Assembly (NCBI GenBank): GCA_046349155.1
Contig: JAXMCW010000001.1
Coordinates: 1,364,001 to 1,428,000, forward strand
Reading direction: 5' to 3'
Source: Alsobacter sp046349155
GTDB taxonomy: Bacteria; Pseudomonadota; Alphaproteobacteria; Rhizobiales; Beijerinckiaceae
Length of the DNA: 64,000 nt
Of the stretch, positions 38,269 to 48,546 are shown piece after piece. The translations under genes were made by a program, and so were the position numbers. Under the pieces are notes generated by a model. It was not told the DNA's origin. It saw only the letters and a list, made by a program, of their open reading frames with translations, and did no database searches. How positions within the stretch are numbered: position 1 is the first letter of the stretch; the number at the start of each line of letters is the position of its first letter.

Positions 38269-39522
38269 ATGCGCTATTCCGCACTTTCCGTGTTTCTCCA
38301 GGGCCTGCGCGGAAACGCGCACTGGTCCCGCGCCTGGCGTGCGCCGGACCCCAAGCCGCGCTACGACGTGGTGATCGTCGGCGGCGGGGGGCACGGCCTG
38401 TCGACGGCCTATTACCTCGCGCGCACCTTCGGGGTGCGCAATGTCGCCGTCCTCGAGAAGGGCTGGCTCGGGTCGGGGAACATCGGGCGCAACACCACGA
38501 TCATCCGCTCGAACTACCTGCTGCCGGGTAACAACCCGTTCTACGAGCTGTCCATGAAGCTCTGGGAAGGGTTGGAGCAGGACTTCAACTACAATGCGAT
38601 GGTGTCGCAGCGCGGCGTGCTGAACCTCTTTCACTCGGACGGCCAGCGCGACGCCTATCGCCGGCGGGGCAACGCGATGCGGCTGCACGGCGTCGACGCC
38701 GAGCTGCTCGACCGCGAGCAGGTTCGGGCCATGACGCCCTTCCTCGACTTCGACAATGCGCGCTTCCCGATCCGCGGCGGCCTGTTCCAGCCGCGCGGCG
38801 GAACAGTGCGGCACGACGCCGTGGCCTGGGGCTATGCCCGCGGCGCCGACGAGCGGGGCGTCGACGTCATCCAGCATTGCGAGGTCAAGGGCATCCGCCG
38901 CCGGCCCGACGGGAGCGTCGACGGCGTGGAGACCACGCGCGGCTTCATCGGCGCGGGCAAGCTGGCGCTCGCGACCGCGGGGCACTCCTCCGAAACGGCC
39001 CGGATGGCCGGGCTCACCCTGCCCATCGAGAGCCACGTGCTGCAGGCCTTCGTGTCGGAGGGCATCAAGCCCTTCATCGACACCGTGGTCACCTTCGGCG
39101 TCGGGCACTTCTACGTGTCGCAGTCCGACAAGGGCGGACTCGTCTTCGGGGGCGACATCGACGGCTACAACTCCTATGCGCAGCGCGGCAATCTCGCGAC
39201 GGTGGAGCATGTCGCCGAGGCGGGCGTCTCGATGATCCCGGCCCTCTCGCGCCTGAAGGTCCTGCGCGCCTGGGGCGGCGTGATGGACATGTCCATGGAC
39301 GGCTCGCCCATCATCGACAGGACGCCGGTCCCCAACCTCTACCTGAACAGCGGCTGGTGCTATGGCGGGTTCAAGGCGACGCCGGCCTCGGGCTATTGCT
39401 TCGCCCACCTGCTGGCCAAGGACGAGCCCCACCCCACCGCCGCGGCCATGCGGCTCGACCGTTTCGAGCGCGGCTACCTGATCGACGAGAAGGGCCTCGG
39501 GGCCCAGCCGAACCTGCACTAG
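38269..39522 (+). CDS. soxB: Sarcosine oxidase subunit beta
   Basis: FAD-bearing catalytic subunit of heterotetrameric sarcosine oxidase, which demethylates sarcosine to glycine and passes the methylene group to folate. 417 residues. The FAD motif is VVIVGGGGHGLSTAYYL (about residue 34), followed by NIGRNTTIIRSNY. The His of GGTVRHDAVAWGYARG corresponds to the site of covalent FMN attachment. GWCYGGFKATPASG closes the active site near the C-terminus. It opens the B-D-A-G operon, the standard order. Confidence 0.96.
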   Translation: MRYSALSVFLQGLRGNAHWSRAWRAPDPKPRYDVVIVGGGGHGLSTAYYLARTFGVRNVAVLEKGWLGSGNIGRNTTIIRSNYLLPGNNPFYELSMKLWEGLEQDFNYNAMVSQRGVLNLFHSDGQRDAYRRRGNAMRLHGVDAELLDREQVRAMTPFLDFDNARFPIRGGLFQPRGGTVRHDAVAWGYARGADERGVDVIQHCEVKGIRRRPDGSVDGVETTRGFIGAGKLALATAGHSSETARMAGLTLPIESHVLQAFVSEGIKPFIDTVVTFGVGHFYVSQSDKGGLVFGGDIDGYNSYAQRGNLATVEHVAEAGVSMIPALSRLKVLRAWGGVMDMSMDGSPIIDRTPVPNLYLNSGWCYGGFKATPASGYCFAHLLAKDEPHPTAAAMRLDRFERGYLIDEKGLGAQPNLH

Positions 39523-39530
39523 GAGCGAGC

Positions 39531-39803
39531 GTGGCGAGCCTGATCCGCTGTCCCCATTGCGGCCCGCGCCCCAAGGAGGAGTTCACCATCCGCGGCGCGG
39601 CCCTCGCGCGCCCGGCGGCGGACGCCGACGACGCCGCGTGGTTCCGCTACGTCTATCTGCGCGACAACCCGCGCGGCCCCTACGAGGAGCACTGGCATCA
39701 CACGAATGGCTGCCATCGCTGGCTGGTCGTGACGCGCGACACGCTGACCCACGAGCAGATCGCCGTGCGCGACGTGCGCGCGGGCGGGGAGGCCGGCGCG
39801 TGA
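39531..39803 (+). CDS. soxD: Sarcosine oxidase subunit delta
   Basis: 90-residue zinc-binding subunit. The ligands are in IRCPHCGPRPKEEF and HHTNGCHRWL, and the conserved core DDAAWFRYVYLRDNPRG is present. The start is GTG at 39531, with AGGAG 5 bases upstream and 8 bases after soxB. The stop overlaps the soxA start by 4 bases (GTGA), consistent with equimolar synthesis of the complex. Confidence 0.93.
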   Translation: MASLIRCPHCGPRPKEEFTIRGAALARPAADADDAAWFRYVYLRDNPRGPYEEHWHHTNGCHRWLVVTRDTLTHEQIAVRDVRAGGEAGA

Positions 39804-42721
39804 CCTCCTACCGGCTTCCCTCGGGCGGGCGGATCGACAGGGCCGCAACGCTGTCCTTCACCTTCGACGGCCAGCCGTTCGCGGGCCATCCCGGCGATAC
39901 GCTGGCGTCCGCTCTGCTCGCCAATGGCCGGCGGCTCGTCGGGCGCTCCTTCAAGTATCACCGGCCGCGCGGCATCGTGACGGCCGGGTCGGCGGAGCCC
40001 AACGCGCTCGTCACGGTGGGACGCGGCGGCCGCCGCGAGCCGAATGTCCGCGCCACGATGCTGGAGTTGCACGAGGGGCTCGTCGCCGAAAGCCAGAACC
40101 GCTGGCCCTCGCTCGGCTTCGACGTGGGGGCGGTGAACGGGCTGTTGGGCCCCTTCCTGTCGGCGGGCTTCTACTACAAGACCTTCATGTGGCCGGCCGC
40201 GTTCTGGGAACGCCTTTACGAGCCGATCATCCGCAAGGCCGCAGGCCTCGGCCGCGCCGGTTTCGACCCCGACCCCGACGGCTACGAGAAGAGCTGGGCG
40301 CATTGCGACCTGCTCGTGGTCGGGGGCGGGCCGGCGGGCCTCGCCGCGGCGCTCACCGCCGGGCGCGCCGGAGCGCAGGTGGTGCTGCTGGACGAGGGCG
40401 CGGAGCCCGGCGGCACGCTGCTGCACGAGACGGCTATGGTCGGCGGACATCGGGCCGGCGACGCGCTCGGGGCCATGCTTGACGAACTGCGCTCCCTGCC
40501 CAACGTGCGGATGATGCCGCGGACCACCGCGTTCGGCTGGTACGACGAGATGGTGTTCGGTGCACTCGAGCGGGTGCAGAAGCACGTCGGCGAGCCGGGT
40601 CCGGCCACGCCGGTGGAGCGGCTCTGGCGCATCATCGCGCGCCGCGCGCTGCTTTGCACGGGCGCCGAGGAAAGGCCCATCGTGTTCGGCGGCAATGACC
40701 GACCGGGGGTCATGATGGCCGAGGCCGGCCTCGCCTACGCGCTGCGGCAGGGCGTCGGCGTAGGGCGCAGCGTCGCCGTGTTCACGACAGGGGCCGCCGG
40801 CCTTCACGTGGCGAAGGGCCTCGAGGCCGCCGGCGTCCACGTGGCGGCCGTGGCCGACGCCCGGCAGGACGCCGCCGTGGTGGCGACGAGTGGCGGCCGG
40901 GGCCTGTCGGGCGTGACGATCGCCAGGGGCGGGACGGCGCGCGAGGTCTCCGTCGACGCGCTGCTGATGTCGGGGGGCCACAGCCCGCGCATCCACCTCG
41001 CCTGCCATCGCGGCGGCAAGCCGCGCTGGAGCGAGGCGCATGGTGCGTTCCTGGCGCCGGAGGGGTCCGGCTGCCTGCCGCTCGCCGGATCCGCGGCGGG
41101 CGCGCGCACCCTCGCGCAGTGCCTCGCCGACGGTGCGGGCCAGGCGGCGGCCATCCTTTCCGACCTGGGCCGCAACGCGCAGCCCGCGTCGTTCGGCGCC
41201 ATCGAGGGCGACTGGGAGGACAGTCCCGCCAGGATCCTGTGGCGGGTGGAGAAAAGCCGCGGCAAGGCGTTCGTCGACTTCCAGAACGACGTGCACGAGG
41301 GAGATCTCGGCCTCGCCGCCCGCGAGGGCTACGACCATGTCGAGCTCGCCAAGCGCTATACGACCACCGGCATGGCCACCGACCAGGGCAAGCTCTCCAA
41401 CGTCAACGCGATCGGCATCCTGGCGCAAGCGCGCGGTGTGACGCCGGCCGAGGTGGGCACGACCACGTTCCGGCCGTTCTACACGCCGGTCTCCTTTGGC
41501 GCGCTGGCCGGCCACTCGCGCGGGCCACACTTCCAGCCCGTCCGCAACTCGCCGCTGCACGGATGGGCCGCCAGGCACGGGGCCGAATTCGTCGAGACGG
41601 GGCTGTGGTTCCGCTCCTCGCATTTCCCGATCGAGGGCGAGACGCACTGGCGCCAGACGGTGGACCGCGAGGCTCTGGCCGTGCGCGCGTCCGTGGGCCT
41701 GTGCGACGTGTCCACGCTCGGCAAGATCGAGATCGTCGGGCGCGACGCCGCCACCTTCCTCGACCGCATCTATTGCAACCCGTTCGCCAAGCTGCCCCTG
41801 GGCAAGGCACGCTACGGCCTGATGCTGCGCGAGGACGGCTTCATCTATGACGACGGCACGACGAGCCGCCTCGGCGAGCAGCGCTACTTCATGACGACCA
41901 CGACGGCGGCCGCCGCCCAGGTGATGCGCCACCTCGAATTCTGCTCCCAGGCGATCTGGCCCGATCTCGACGTCAGGCTGACCTCCGTGACCGACCAGTG
42001 GGCGCAGATGGCGCTCGCCGGCCCGCGCTCGCGCGAGGTCTTGCGGCACGTCGTCGACCAGGACGTCTCGAACGACGCCTTCCCGCATCTGGCCGCCGCA
42101 GAGGTGACGCTGCTCGGGGGGCAGGTCGAAGGCCGGCTGTTCCGGCTCTCCTTCTCGGGCGAACTTGCCTACGAGATCGCCGTGCCGGCGGGGTTCGGCG
42201 AGGCCGTCGCGGACGCGCTGATGGCAGCGGGGGCGCCCTTCGGGATCGTGCCCTACGGGCTCGAGGCGATGGGCGTGCTGCGCATCGAGAAGGGGCACGT
42301 CACCCACAACGAGATCAACGGCACGGTCACGGCCGCCGATCTCGGATTCGGGCGCATGGTCTCGCGCACCAAGGCCGACTTCATCGGCCGGCGCATGCTG
42401 GACCGGGAAGGCCTCGTCGATCCCGCGCGGCCAGCCCTCGTCGGCATCATGACGCTCGCTCCGTCGGACCCTCTGCGGGCGGGCTCCCACATCCTGCGCA
42501 AGGGCGACGCCGCCACGCTGGAGAACGACCAGGGATACGTCACCTCCGGCTGCTACTCGCCCCATCTGGGCTCGTCCATCGGCCTTGCGCTCGTCACCCG
42601 CGGACCCGAGCGACATGGCGAGGAGGTCGTGGTGTGGAATGCGCTCAACGGCGAGTTCGTGCCGGCCCGGCTCGTGCCGCCCGTCTTCGTCGACCCCACG
42701 AACGGAAGGTTGCATGGCTGA
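39800..42721 (+). CDS. soxA: Sarcosine oxidase subunit alpha
   Basis: 973-residue subunit that holds NAD and folate. Residues about 20-110 form a ferredoxin-like domain (FDGQPFAGHPGDTLASALLA). The dinucleotide-binding site is VVGGGPAGLAAALTAGRAGA (about residue 173). The C-terminal 370 residues form a GcvT-like aminomethyl/folate domain with VSTLGKIEIVGRDAATFLD, KARYGLMLREDGFIYDDG and FSGELAYEI. The start is GTG at 39800, overlapping soxD. The long open frame upstream to 39557 is read-through and not conserved. Confidence 0.95.
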   Translation: MTSYRLPSGGRIDRAATLSFTFDGQPFAGHPGDTLASALLANGRRLVGRSFKYHRPRGIVTAGSAEPNALVTVGRGGRREPNVRATMLELHEGLVAESQNRWPSLGFDVGAVNGLLGPFLSAGFYYKTFMWPAAFWERLYEPIIRKAAGLGRAGFDPDPDGYEKSWAHCDLLVVGGGPAGLAAALTAGRAGAQVVLLDEGAEPGGTLLHETAMVGGHRAGDALGAMLDELRSLPNVRMMPRTTAFGWYDEMVFGALERVQKHVGEPGPATPVERLWRIIARRALLCTGAEERPIVFGGNDRPGVMMAEAGLAYALRQGVGVGRSVAVFTTGAAGLHVAKGLEAAGVHVAAVADARQDAAVVATSGGRGLSGVTIARGGTAREVSVDALLMSGGHSPRIHLACHRGGKPRWSEAHGAFLAPEGSGCLPLAGSAAGARTLAQCLADGAGQAAAILSDLGRNAQPASFGAIEGDWEDSPARILWRVEKSRGKAFVDFQNDVHEGDLGLAAREGYDHVELAKRYTTTGMATDQGKLSNVNAIGILAQARGVTPAEVGTTTFRPFYTPVSFGALAGHSRGPHFQPVRNSPLHGWAARHGAEFVETGLWFRSSHFPIEGETHWRQTVDREALAVRASVGLCDVSTLGKIEIVGRDAATFLDRIYCNPFAKLPLGKARYGLMLREDGFIYDDGTTSRLGEQRYFMTTTTAAAAQVMRHLEFCSQAIWPDLDVRLTSVTDQWAQMALAGPRSREVLRHVVDQDVSNDAFPHLAAAEVTLLGGQVEGRLFRLSFSGELAYEIAVPAGFGEAVADALMAAGAPFGIVPYGLEAMGVLRIEKGHVTHNEINGTVTAADLGFGRMVSRTKADFIGRRMLDREGLVDPARPALVGIMTLAPSDPLRAGSHILRKGDAATLENDQGYVTSGCYSPHLGSSIGLALVTRGPERHGEEVVVWNALNGEFVPARLVPPVFVDPTNGRLHG

Positions 42722-43226
42722 GGCACCTACCCTGATGCGCGCCGCGCTGCCGGCGGCTCCCGTCGAGCGTCCCGGCGTGCGGATCTCTGCATTGCCCGCC
42801 GGGCACGTCATCCAGGTGCTGGCGGCCTCAGGCAGCGGCGACCTGCGGCAGAGAGTGTCGGTCCTCGCCGACGGGACGTCCCACGCGCTGCGCAAGGCCG
42901 GCCCGGACGGATGGTACCTCGTGGGCGAGGCTCCCTGGAGCCGCTCCAGGCTGGACGAGGCGGGGGCTGCGCTCGGCGAGAGCGCCGCGCTCGTCGACCA
43001 GAGCCACGGCCGGGTGCGCATCGGGCTGTCCGGGCCGGGCTGCCGGCGCCTGCTGGCGACCGGGACCGCGGTGGACCTCTCCGACGCCATGTTCCCGGTG
43101 GGCGCGGCGACGGAGACGCTTTTCGGGCATGTCGGCGTCCACCTGACCCGGGTGGGAGAGGACGCCTACGAGATCCTCGTGGGTCGCACCTTCGCCCAGA
43201 CGCTCTGGGACGAACTCTGCCACTGA
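42714..43226 (+). CDS. soxG: Sarcosine oxidase subunit gamma
   Basis: 170-residue small subunit completing the tetramer. Its sequence is weakly conserved, as usual, but contains SHGRVRIGLSGPGCRRLLA, DLSDAMFPVGAATETLF and GEDAYEILVGRTFAQTLWDEL, matching the GcvT-like fold of SoxG. The ATG at 42714 lies inside the end of soxA, with an 8-base overlap and GGAAGG upstream. No folate gene (purU, glyA or folD) follows, unlike many sox operons. Confidence 0.9.
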   Translation: MAEAPTLMRAALPAAPVERPGVRISALPAGHVIQVLAASGSGDLRQRVSVLADGTSHALRKAGPDGWYLVGEAPWSRSRLDEAGAALGESAALVDQSHGRVRIGLSGPGCRRLLATGTAVDLSDAMFPVGAATETLFGHVGVHLTRVGEDAYEILVGRTFAQTLWDELCH

Positions 43227-43292
43227 GCGCCCGGCACGGGCGACTGACCGTCGGGCCGCGGCGCTCTGGGGCCGCGGGGGCCTGGCCACACC

Positions 43293-44141
43293 CTACATTG
43301 CCATCGCGTCCCAGCGCTCGCGCACCATGGCGCGGATCTTCAGGGCCTCCTGGCGACGATCGGAGAGCTCGTCGCCCCTGGCGTCGGTGATGGCGTATTC
43401 CGGCGGACCGAGTTCGCAGAGGAAGACGGCCGTGTCGTCCGGACCGGCGCGGCGGCGCCAACCGGAGAGGCCCTCCGCCCACCAGTCGAGGAACGTGTCG
43501 ACCCACTTGCGGTGCTGGGGAAAGTCGATGGGGATCTGCACCTGGTTGCGGGATGCGACGCGGCCCTGGAAGCTGTCGCAGCGCTCCAGCACGCGCGAGA
43601 CCAGCGAGCGGTAGAGCGGGCGGATCGGGTGCAGCATCTCCCGGTCCACGACGTAGTGCGACAGGTCCCCCGCCATGCGCATCTCGGGGATGGCATCGAG
43701 CAGCTGAACCGTCGTGAAGAGATCGTTGGTGATGCAGTCGCGGTGGGTCTCGAACTGGATCGGCATGCCCTCGCGGCGGGAGACGGCGAGCCATTCGCGG
43801 ATGACGGGAATCATCCCCTCCACCGACAGCGGCATGACCTGGCCGATCACCACGACGAAGGGCGCGTCGATGTCCTTCGCCAGATCGAGGGCGGGGACGA
43901 GGTCCTCGATCGATTTCGGGAAGGCGGTCACGAGCCCGCGCAGGCCGGTCCGCCGGAAGTGGGGAACGGCGAGGCGGAGCTGTTCGATGCTGGTCGAGCC
44001 GAGGTCGAGGCCCATGCCGTCATAGCCGTCCTCCAGCACTGCGTCGAAGCGTTCGGCGAGCGGGAGCTCAGGCCGGCCGGGGCGACGCATCTCGGTGGCC
44101 CAGAGGCTCTGGTAGACGTGAAGCTGCTGCGGCACGCTCAC
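43293..44141 (-). CDS. Sugar phosphate isomerase/epimerase-like TIM-barrel protein
   Basis: 282-residue protein resembling the xylose isomerase-like AP endonuclease 2 superfamily. Metal-site-like residues appear in YDGMGLDLG (N-terminal strand), IQFETHRDCITND (Glu and His, about residue 134) and MAGDLSHYVVDREM (Asp and His). The start is GTG at 44141, overlapping the desaturase stop by 4 bases (GTGA), so the two are translated together. The role of this pairing is unknown. The much longer open frame upstream is read-through antisense to nothing conserved. Confidence 0.75.
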   Translation of the reverse strand: MSVPQQLHVYQSLWATEMRRPGRPELPLAERFDAVLEDGYDGMGLDLGSTSIEQLRLAVPHFRRTGLRGLVTAFPKSIEDLVPALDLAKDIDAPFVVVIGQVMPLSVEGMIPVIREWLAVSRREGMPIQFETHRDCITNDLFTTVQLLDAIPEMRMAGDLSHYVVDREMLHPIRPLYRSLVSRVLERCDSFQGRVASRNQVQIPIDFPQHRKWVDTFLDWWAEGLSGWRRRAGPDDTAVFLCELGPPEYAITDARGDELSDRRQEALKIRAMVRERWDAMAM

Positions 44142-45157
44142 GCCTCCAGCTTGAGGCCGGTCGGGTCGTCCGGCGCGGCGGGGGCGGAGGGCGACAGGTC
44201 CGTGTCGTCGCTGATCCAGAGCCTGTCGTCTGGATAGTCCTTCTCCGTCCGCCCGCCCCGGAAGGCGCGGATCACCGCCGCCTGGAAGCCCAGGTACGTC
44301 ATCTCCTCCGGCTTTCGGCCGCGCGCGGTGAACATGGTGCGGTGCAACTGGGCCAGGCGGTTGAACGGCACGCCCGGGAAGGCGTGATGCGCCGTGTGGT
44401 ACTGCATGTTCCAGCACAGCCAGCGCATCAGGGCGTTGGTGCGGGTTGAGCGCGTGTTGAGCGTGATCTCTTCCACGTGCGGCATGCCCAGGTGCTCGAT
44501 CGTGTTCTGCAGCTGGTGCACGGATTTCGTGAGCAGCATGGGCGCAAGCCAATGTGTCACGGCGAGCCAGCTTCCCGTCGCGAGGGAGGCGGCGGCGATG
44601 GCGCCATAGCCGGCGAGGTGGAGCCGCGCCTCGCGGATCACGTCCGCCTTGCGGCCCTGCGGCACATAGCCCTCGCGCACGACGCCGCGCGCGAAGCGAA
44701 AGATCCTGCTGATGCGGGACTTCCAGTAGGTGGGGCCGAGCACCCAGAGGATGTAGGAGGCCAGCGCGAAGGGCGGGCGCTCCAGCTCGCCGTCCCGCTC
44801 CCATTGCTGGGTGTAGCGGTGGTGGGCGAAGTGCTGGATCTGGTCGAAGTCGCGGGGGTAGAGCAGCACGAAGCCGATCGCCCGGCCGAACACCTCGTTC
44901 AGCCTGCGCGTGCGGAACACGGTCCAGTGGCTCATCTCGTGCTGGCCGGCATAGAGGAAGTTGATGAGCACGCCGTGCACGAGGAAGACCGGAACCGCCG
45001 CCCAGGTCCCCCAGGTCACGCCGAGCAGCATGCCGGAGCCGAGGATCGCGCCGACGTGACTTCCCAATTGCGCGAAGCCGGCCAGGTCCGACTTCGCGGA
45101 CAGGTCGCGCAATTGCGCGGGCGTGACCATGTCCCTGCGACCGAAGACCTCGTCCAT
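44138..45157 (-). CDS. Membrane fatty acid desaturase family protein
   Basis: 339-residue di-iron membrane enzyme. The three His boxes are present: HEMSHWTVF (about residue 75), HFAHHRYTQ (about 110) and QYHTAHHAFPG (about 258). Four hydrophobic segments surround them. It could introduce a double bond into a fatty acid or hydroxylate or desaturate another lipid such as a carotenoid or sphingolipid; the sequence does not settle this. GGAGG lies 4 bases before the start at 45157. Its stop overlaps the TIM-barrel gene, so the two may act on one pathway. Confidence 0.87.
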   Translation of the reverse strand: MDEVFGRRDMVTPAQLRDLSAKSDLAGFAQLGSHVGAILGSGMLLGVTWGTWAAVPVFLVHGVLINFLYAGQHEMSHWTVFRTRRLNEVFGRAIGFVLLYPRDFDQIQHFAHHRYTQQWERDGELERPPFALASYILWVLGPTYWKSRISRIFRFARGVVREGYVPQGRKADVIREARLHLAGYGAIAAASLATGSWLAVTHWLAPMLLTKSVHQLQNTIEHLGMPHVEEITLNTRSTRTNALMRWLCWNMQYHTAHHAFPGVPFNRLAQLHRTMFTARGRKPEEMTYLGFQAAVIRAFRGGRTEKDYPDDRLWISDDTDLSPSAPAAPDDPTGLKLEA

Positions 45158-45232
45158 GCGTCCTCCCTGGCCCGCCTGCAGCATTGAGCGTCGCCTGCCC
45201 GGTTAGCAAGGCGCGGGCCAAGTCGCGTCGAC

Positions 45233-46696
45233 CTATCCGCCGGCGGGATTGGGACTGCGCCAGGCGCGCTCGAAGGGCAGGCGCCAGGCATGGGGCGCGA
45301 TGAGCTGGTGGATGGTCTTGGGTCCCCACGAACTGGGCTCGTAGAGTCGCACCGGCGGGGGCGTCTCCAGGAGTGGCATGGAGACCTCCCAGAGCCGTTC
45401 GATGCCCTCGGCGCTGGTGAAGAGCGTGCGGTCGCCGCGCATCGCGTCGAGGATCAGCCGCTCGTAGGCCTCAAGCACCTCGCCGATCATGCCGGTGTCG
45501 TGCATCGCGAACTGCATGCTGAGCTTGTCGAGGCGCATGCCGGGGCCGGGCCGCTTGCCGTAGAAGGACAGCGACATGCGCGAGCTGTCGGCGAGGTCGA
45601 AGGTCAGGTGGTCCGGACCCTGCGCCCCCACGCCGGAGCCCACGGGGAACATGCTCTTGGGAGGCTCGCGGAACGCGATGGAGATGATGCGCTGGCCCTC
45701 CGCCATGCGCTTTCCCGTGCGCAGGAAGAAGGGCACGCCGGCCCAGCGCCAGTTGTCGATGGCGCATTTCAGGGCGATGAAGGTCTCGGTGTCGGATTCC
45801 GGATCCACGCCCTCCTCCGAGCGGAAGCCGACATATTGCCCGCGCACGACGTCGCGCGGATCGATCGGCAGCATGCTGCGGAAGACCTTGTTCTTCTCCT
45901 CGTTGATCGGCCCGGGCTCGAGGGAGGTCGGCGGCTCCATGGCCATGAAGCCGAGGATCTGGAAGAGGTGGGTCACCACCATGTCACGATAGGCGCCGGT
46001 CTGCTCGTAGAACGCCGAGCGCTTGCCGATGGCCAGCGTCTCGGGCACGTCGATCTGCACGTGGTCGATGAAGTTGCGGTTCCAGATGGGCTCGAAGAGG
46101 CCGTTGGCGAAGCGGAAGGCCAGGATGTTCTGCGCCGCCTCCTTGCCCAGGAAGTGGTCGATGCGGAAGATCTGGTCTTCCGAGAAGACCTCGTGGAGGC
46201 GTGCGTTGAGGGCGACGGCGCTATCCAGGTCGGTTCCGAACGGTTTTTCCATGATGATGCGGCTGCGTTTGACGAGGTCGGCCTCGCCCAGCATCCGAAC
46301 GGCGGAGAGCGCCGCGCTCGGCGGCACGCTGAGGTAGTGGACGCGGCGGCATTCGCTGCCGATGGACGCCTCCGCCTTCTCGACCGCCTCCCTCAGCGCC
46401 GCCGGGCCCGACCCTAGCGGCACGTAGTCGAGGTTCTCGGCGAAGGACGGCCAGTCGTTCGGCTGGCCCTTGCGGGCGAAGAACTGGTCGATCGCCTCGC
46501 GCGCGAGGCTGCGGAAGCGCTCGGCGTCGATGTCGTCGAGCGACACGCCCACGATGCGGCAGTCCGGAATGAAGCCGGCACTGACGAGGTGGAACAGGCC
46601 GGGGAGCAGCTTGCGCCTGGAGAGATCTCCCGTCGCGCCGAAGAGCACGACGACCTGCGGGTAGCGCGGCCCCACGCGCGATGCATTCTTCGCCAC
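45233..46696 (-). CDS. zwf: Glucose-6-phosphate 1-dehydrogenase
   Basis: First enzyme of the oxidative pentose phosphate and Entner-Doudoroff routes, 487 residues. The cofactor motif is LFGATGDLSRRKLLPG (about residue 19), the substrate site RIDHFLGKEAAQNIL (about 180), and the C-terminal domain has PFFLRTGKRMAEG. In most relatives the motif reads RIDHYLGKE; the Tyr to Phe change is mild. The start is GTG at 46696 with GGGAAGGG upstream; an open frame continues another 1.7 kb but carries no homology. No pgl or edd gene is adjacent. Confidence 0.93.
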   Translation of the reverse strand: MAKNASRVGPRYPQVVVLFGATGDLSRRKLLPGLFHLVSAGFIPDCRIVGVSLDDIDAERFRSLAREAIDQFFARKGQPNDWPSFAENLDYVPLGSGPAALREAVEKAEASIGSECRRVHYLSVPPSAALSAVRMLGEADLVKRSRIIMEKPFGTDLDSAVALNARLHEVFSEDQIFRIDHFLGKEAAQNILAFRFANGLFEPIWNRNFIDHVQIDVPETLAIGKRSAFYEQTGAYRDMVVTHLFQILGFMAMEPPTSLEPGPINEEKNKVFRSMLPIDPRDVVRGQYVGFRSEEGVDPESDTETFIALKCAIDNWRWAGVPFFLRTGKRMAEGQRIISIAFREPPKSMFPVGSGVGAQGPDHLTFDLADSSRMSLSFYGKRPGPGMRLDKLSMQFAMHDTGMIGEVLEAYERLILDAMRGDRTLFTSAEGIERLWEVSMPLLETPPPVRLYEPSSWGPKTIHQLIAPHAWRLPFERAWRSPNPAGG

Positions 46697-46891
46697 GCCC
46701 TTCCCCCCTCGTCCGACCCGGCCTGCCGCGCCGGGGACGCTTGCGCCAGTCCCACCAGACCCCGATGACATGCATATCTCCGGCCATGCCTCGCGGGGTC
46801 TGCGCGGCCGCGCCGATGCCCGCGCTGGACGCGGGCGCACCGGCGCGGTCCAATGCCTACCCAGCCTGCCCATCATCCGACGGAATCGATC

Positions 46892-48097
<1,206 letters not shown>

Positions 48098-48100
48098 GCC

Positions 48101-48424
48101 ATGGCACGCCGCGTCCAATCCGCCGCCCTTGCCCTGCTCACCGCGGCGCTGGCCCTGTCGGCCGCCACGCTCGCTTTCGCCACGCAGGCCCGGTTCCGCT
48201 GCGACGACGGCACGCGCCTGACCGCCTCCTTCTCGGGCGGCGCTGAGAGCCCCGGATCCGTCGTGCTCCGCTTCGCCGGCGGGCGGATGCTCACGCTTCC
48301 CCAGGTCCCGTCCGCCGATGGCGGCCGCTACCAGGCGGGTGCGGCGGAGTTCTGGACCAAGGGGCAGGGAGCCACCCTCACGCAGGGCGGCAAGGCGACG
48401 ACCTGCCGGGTGCATCGCCGCTGA
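48101..48424 (+). CDS. MliC-family protein (membrane-bound lysozyme inhibitor type)
   Basis: 107 residues with a signal peptide (ALALLTAALALSAATLAFA). The mature domain matches the MliC beta-barrel: RFRCDDGTRLTASFSGG, VLRFAGGRMLTLPQVPSADGG and YQAGAAEFWTKGQGATLTQ, ending with a second Cys in TTCRVHRR. There is no lipobox Cys at the cleavage site, so it is probably periplasmic and soluble. It begins 3 bases after the thiolase stop and is likely co-transcribed with it, although the functions look unrelated. Confidence 0.85.
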   Translation: MARRVQSAALALLTAALALSAATLAFATQARFRCDDGTRLTASFSGGAESPGSVVLRFAGGRMLTLPQVPSADGGRYQAGAAEFWTKGQGATLTQGGKATTCRVHRR

Positions 48425-48546
48425 TCCTTTCGCCAGGCCGCGGCGGCGAACGCAACGGAAACCCGCGGGAGGGCTTCCCGAGGGCGCGTCATGTCCGTCA
48501 GCGCACCGGCCGAGGCGGCGGCCCGGCGGCCGGGCCCCATCCGAAA

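Noticed and set aside
39698..43090. Very long open frame on the minus strand (about 1130 codons)
   Set aside because: It is antisense to soxA and soxG, shows no protein motif and has the low-complexity Arg/Ala/Gly composition of a high-G+C shadow frame.
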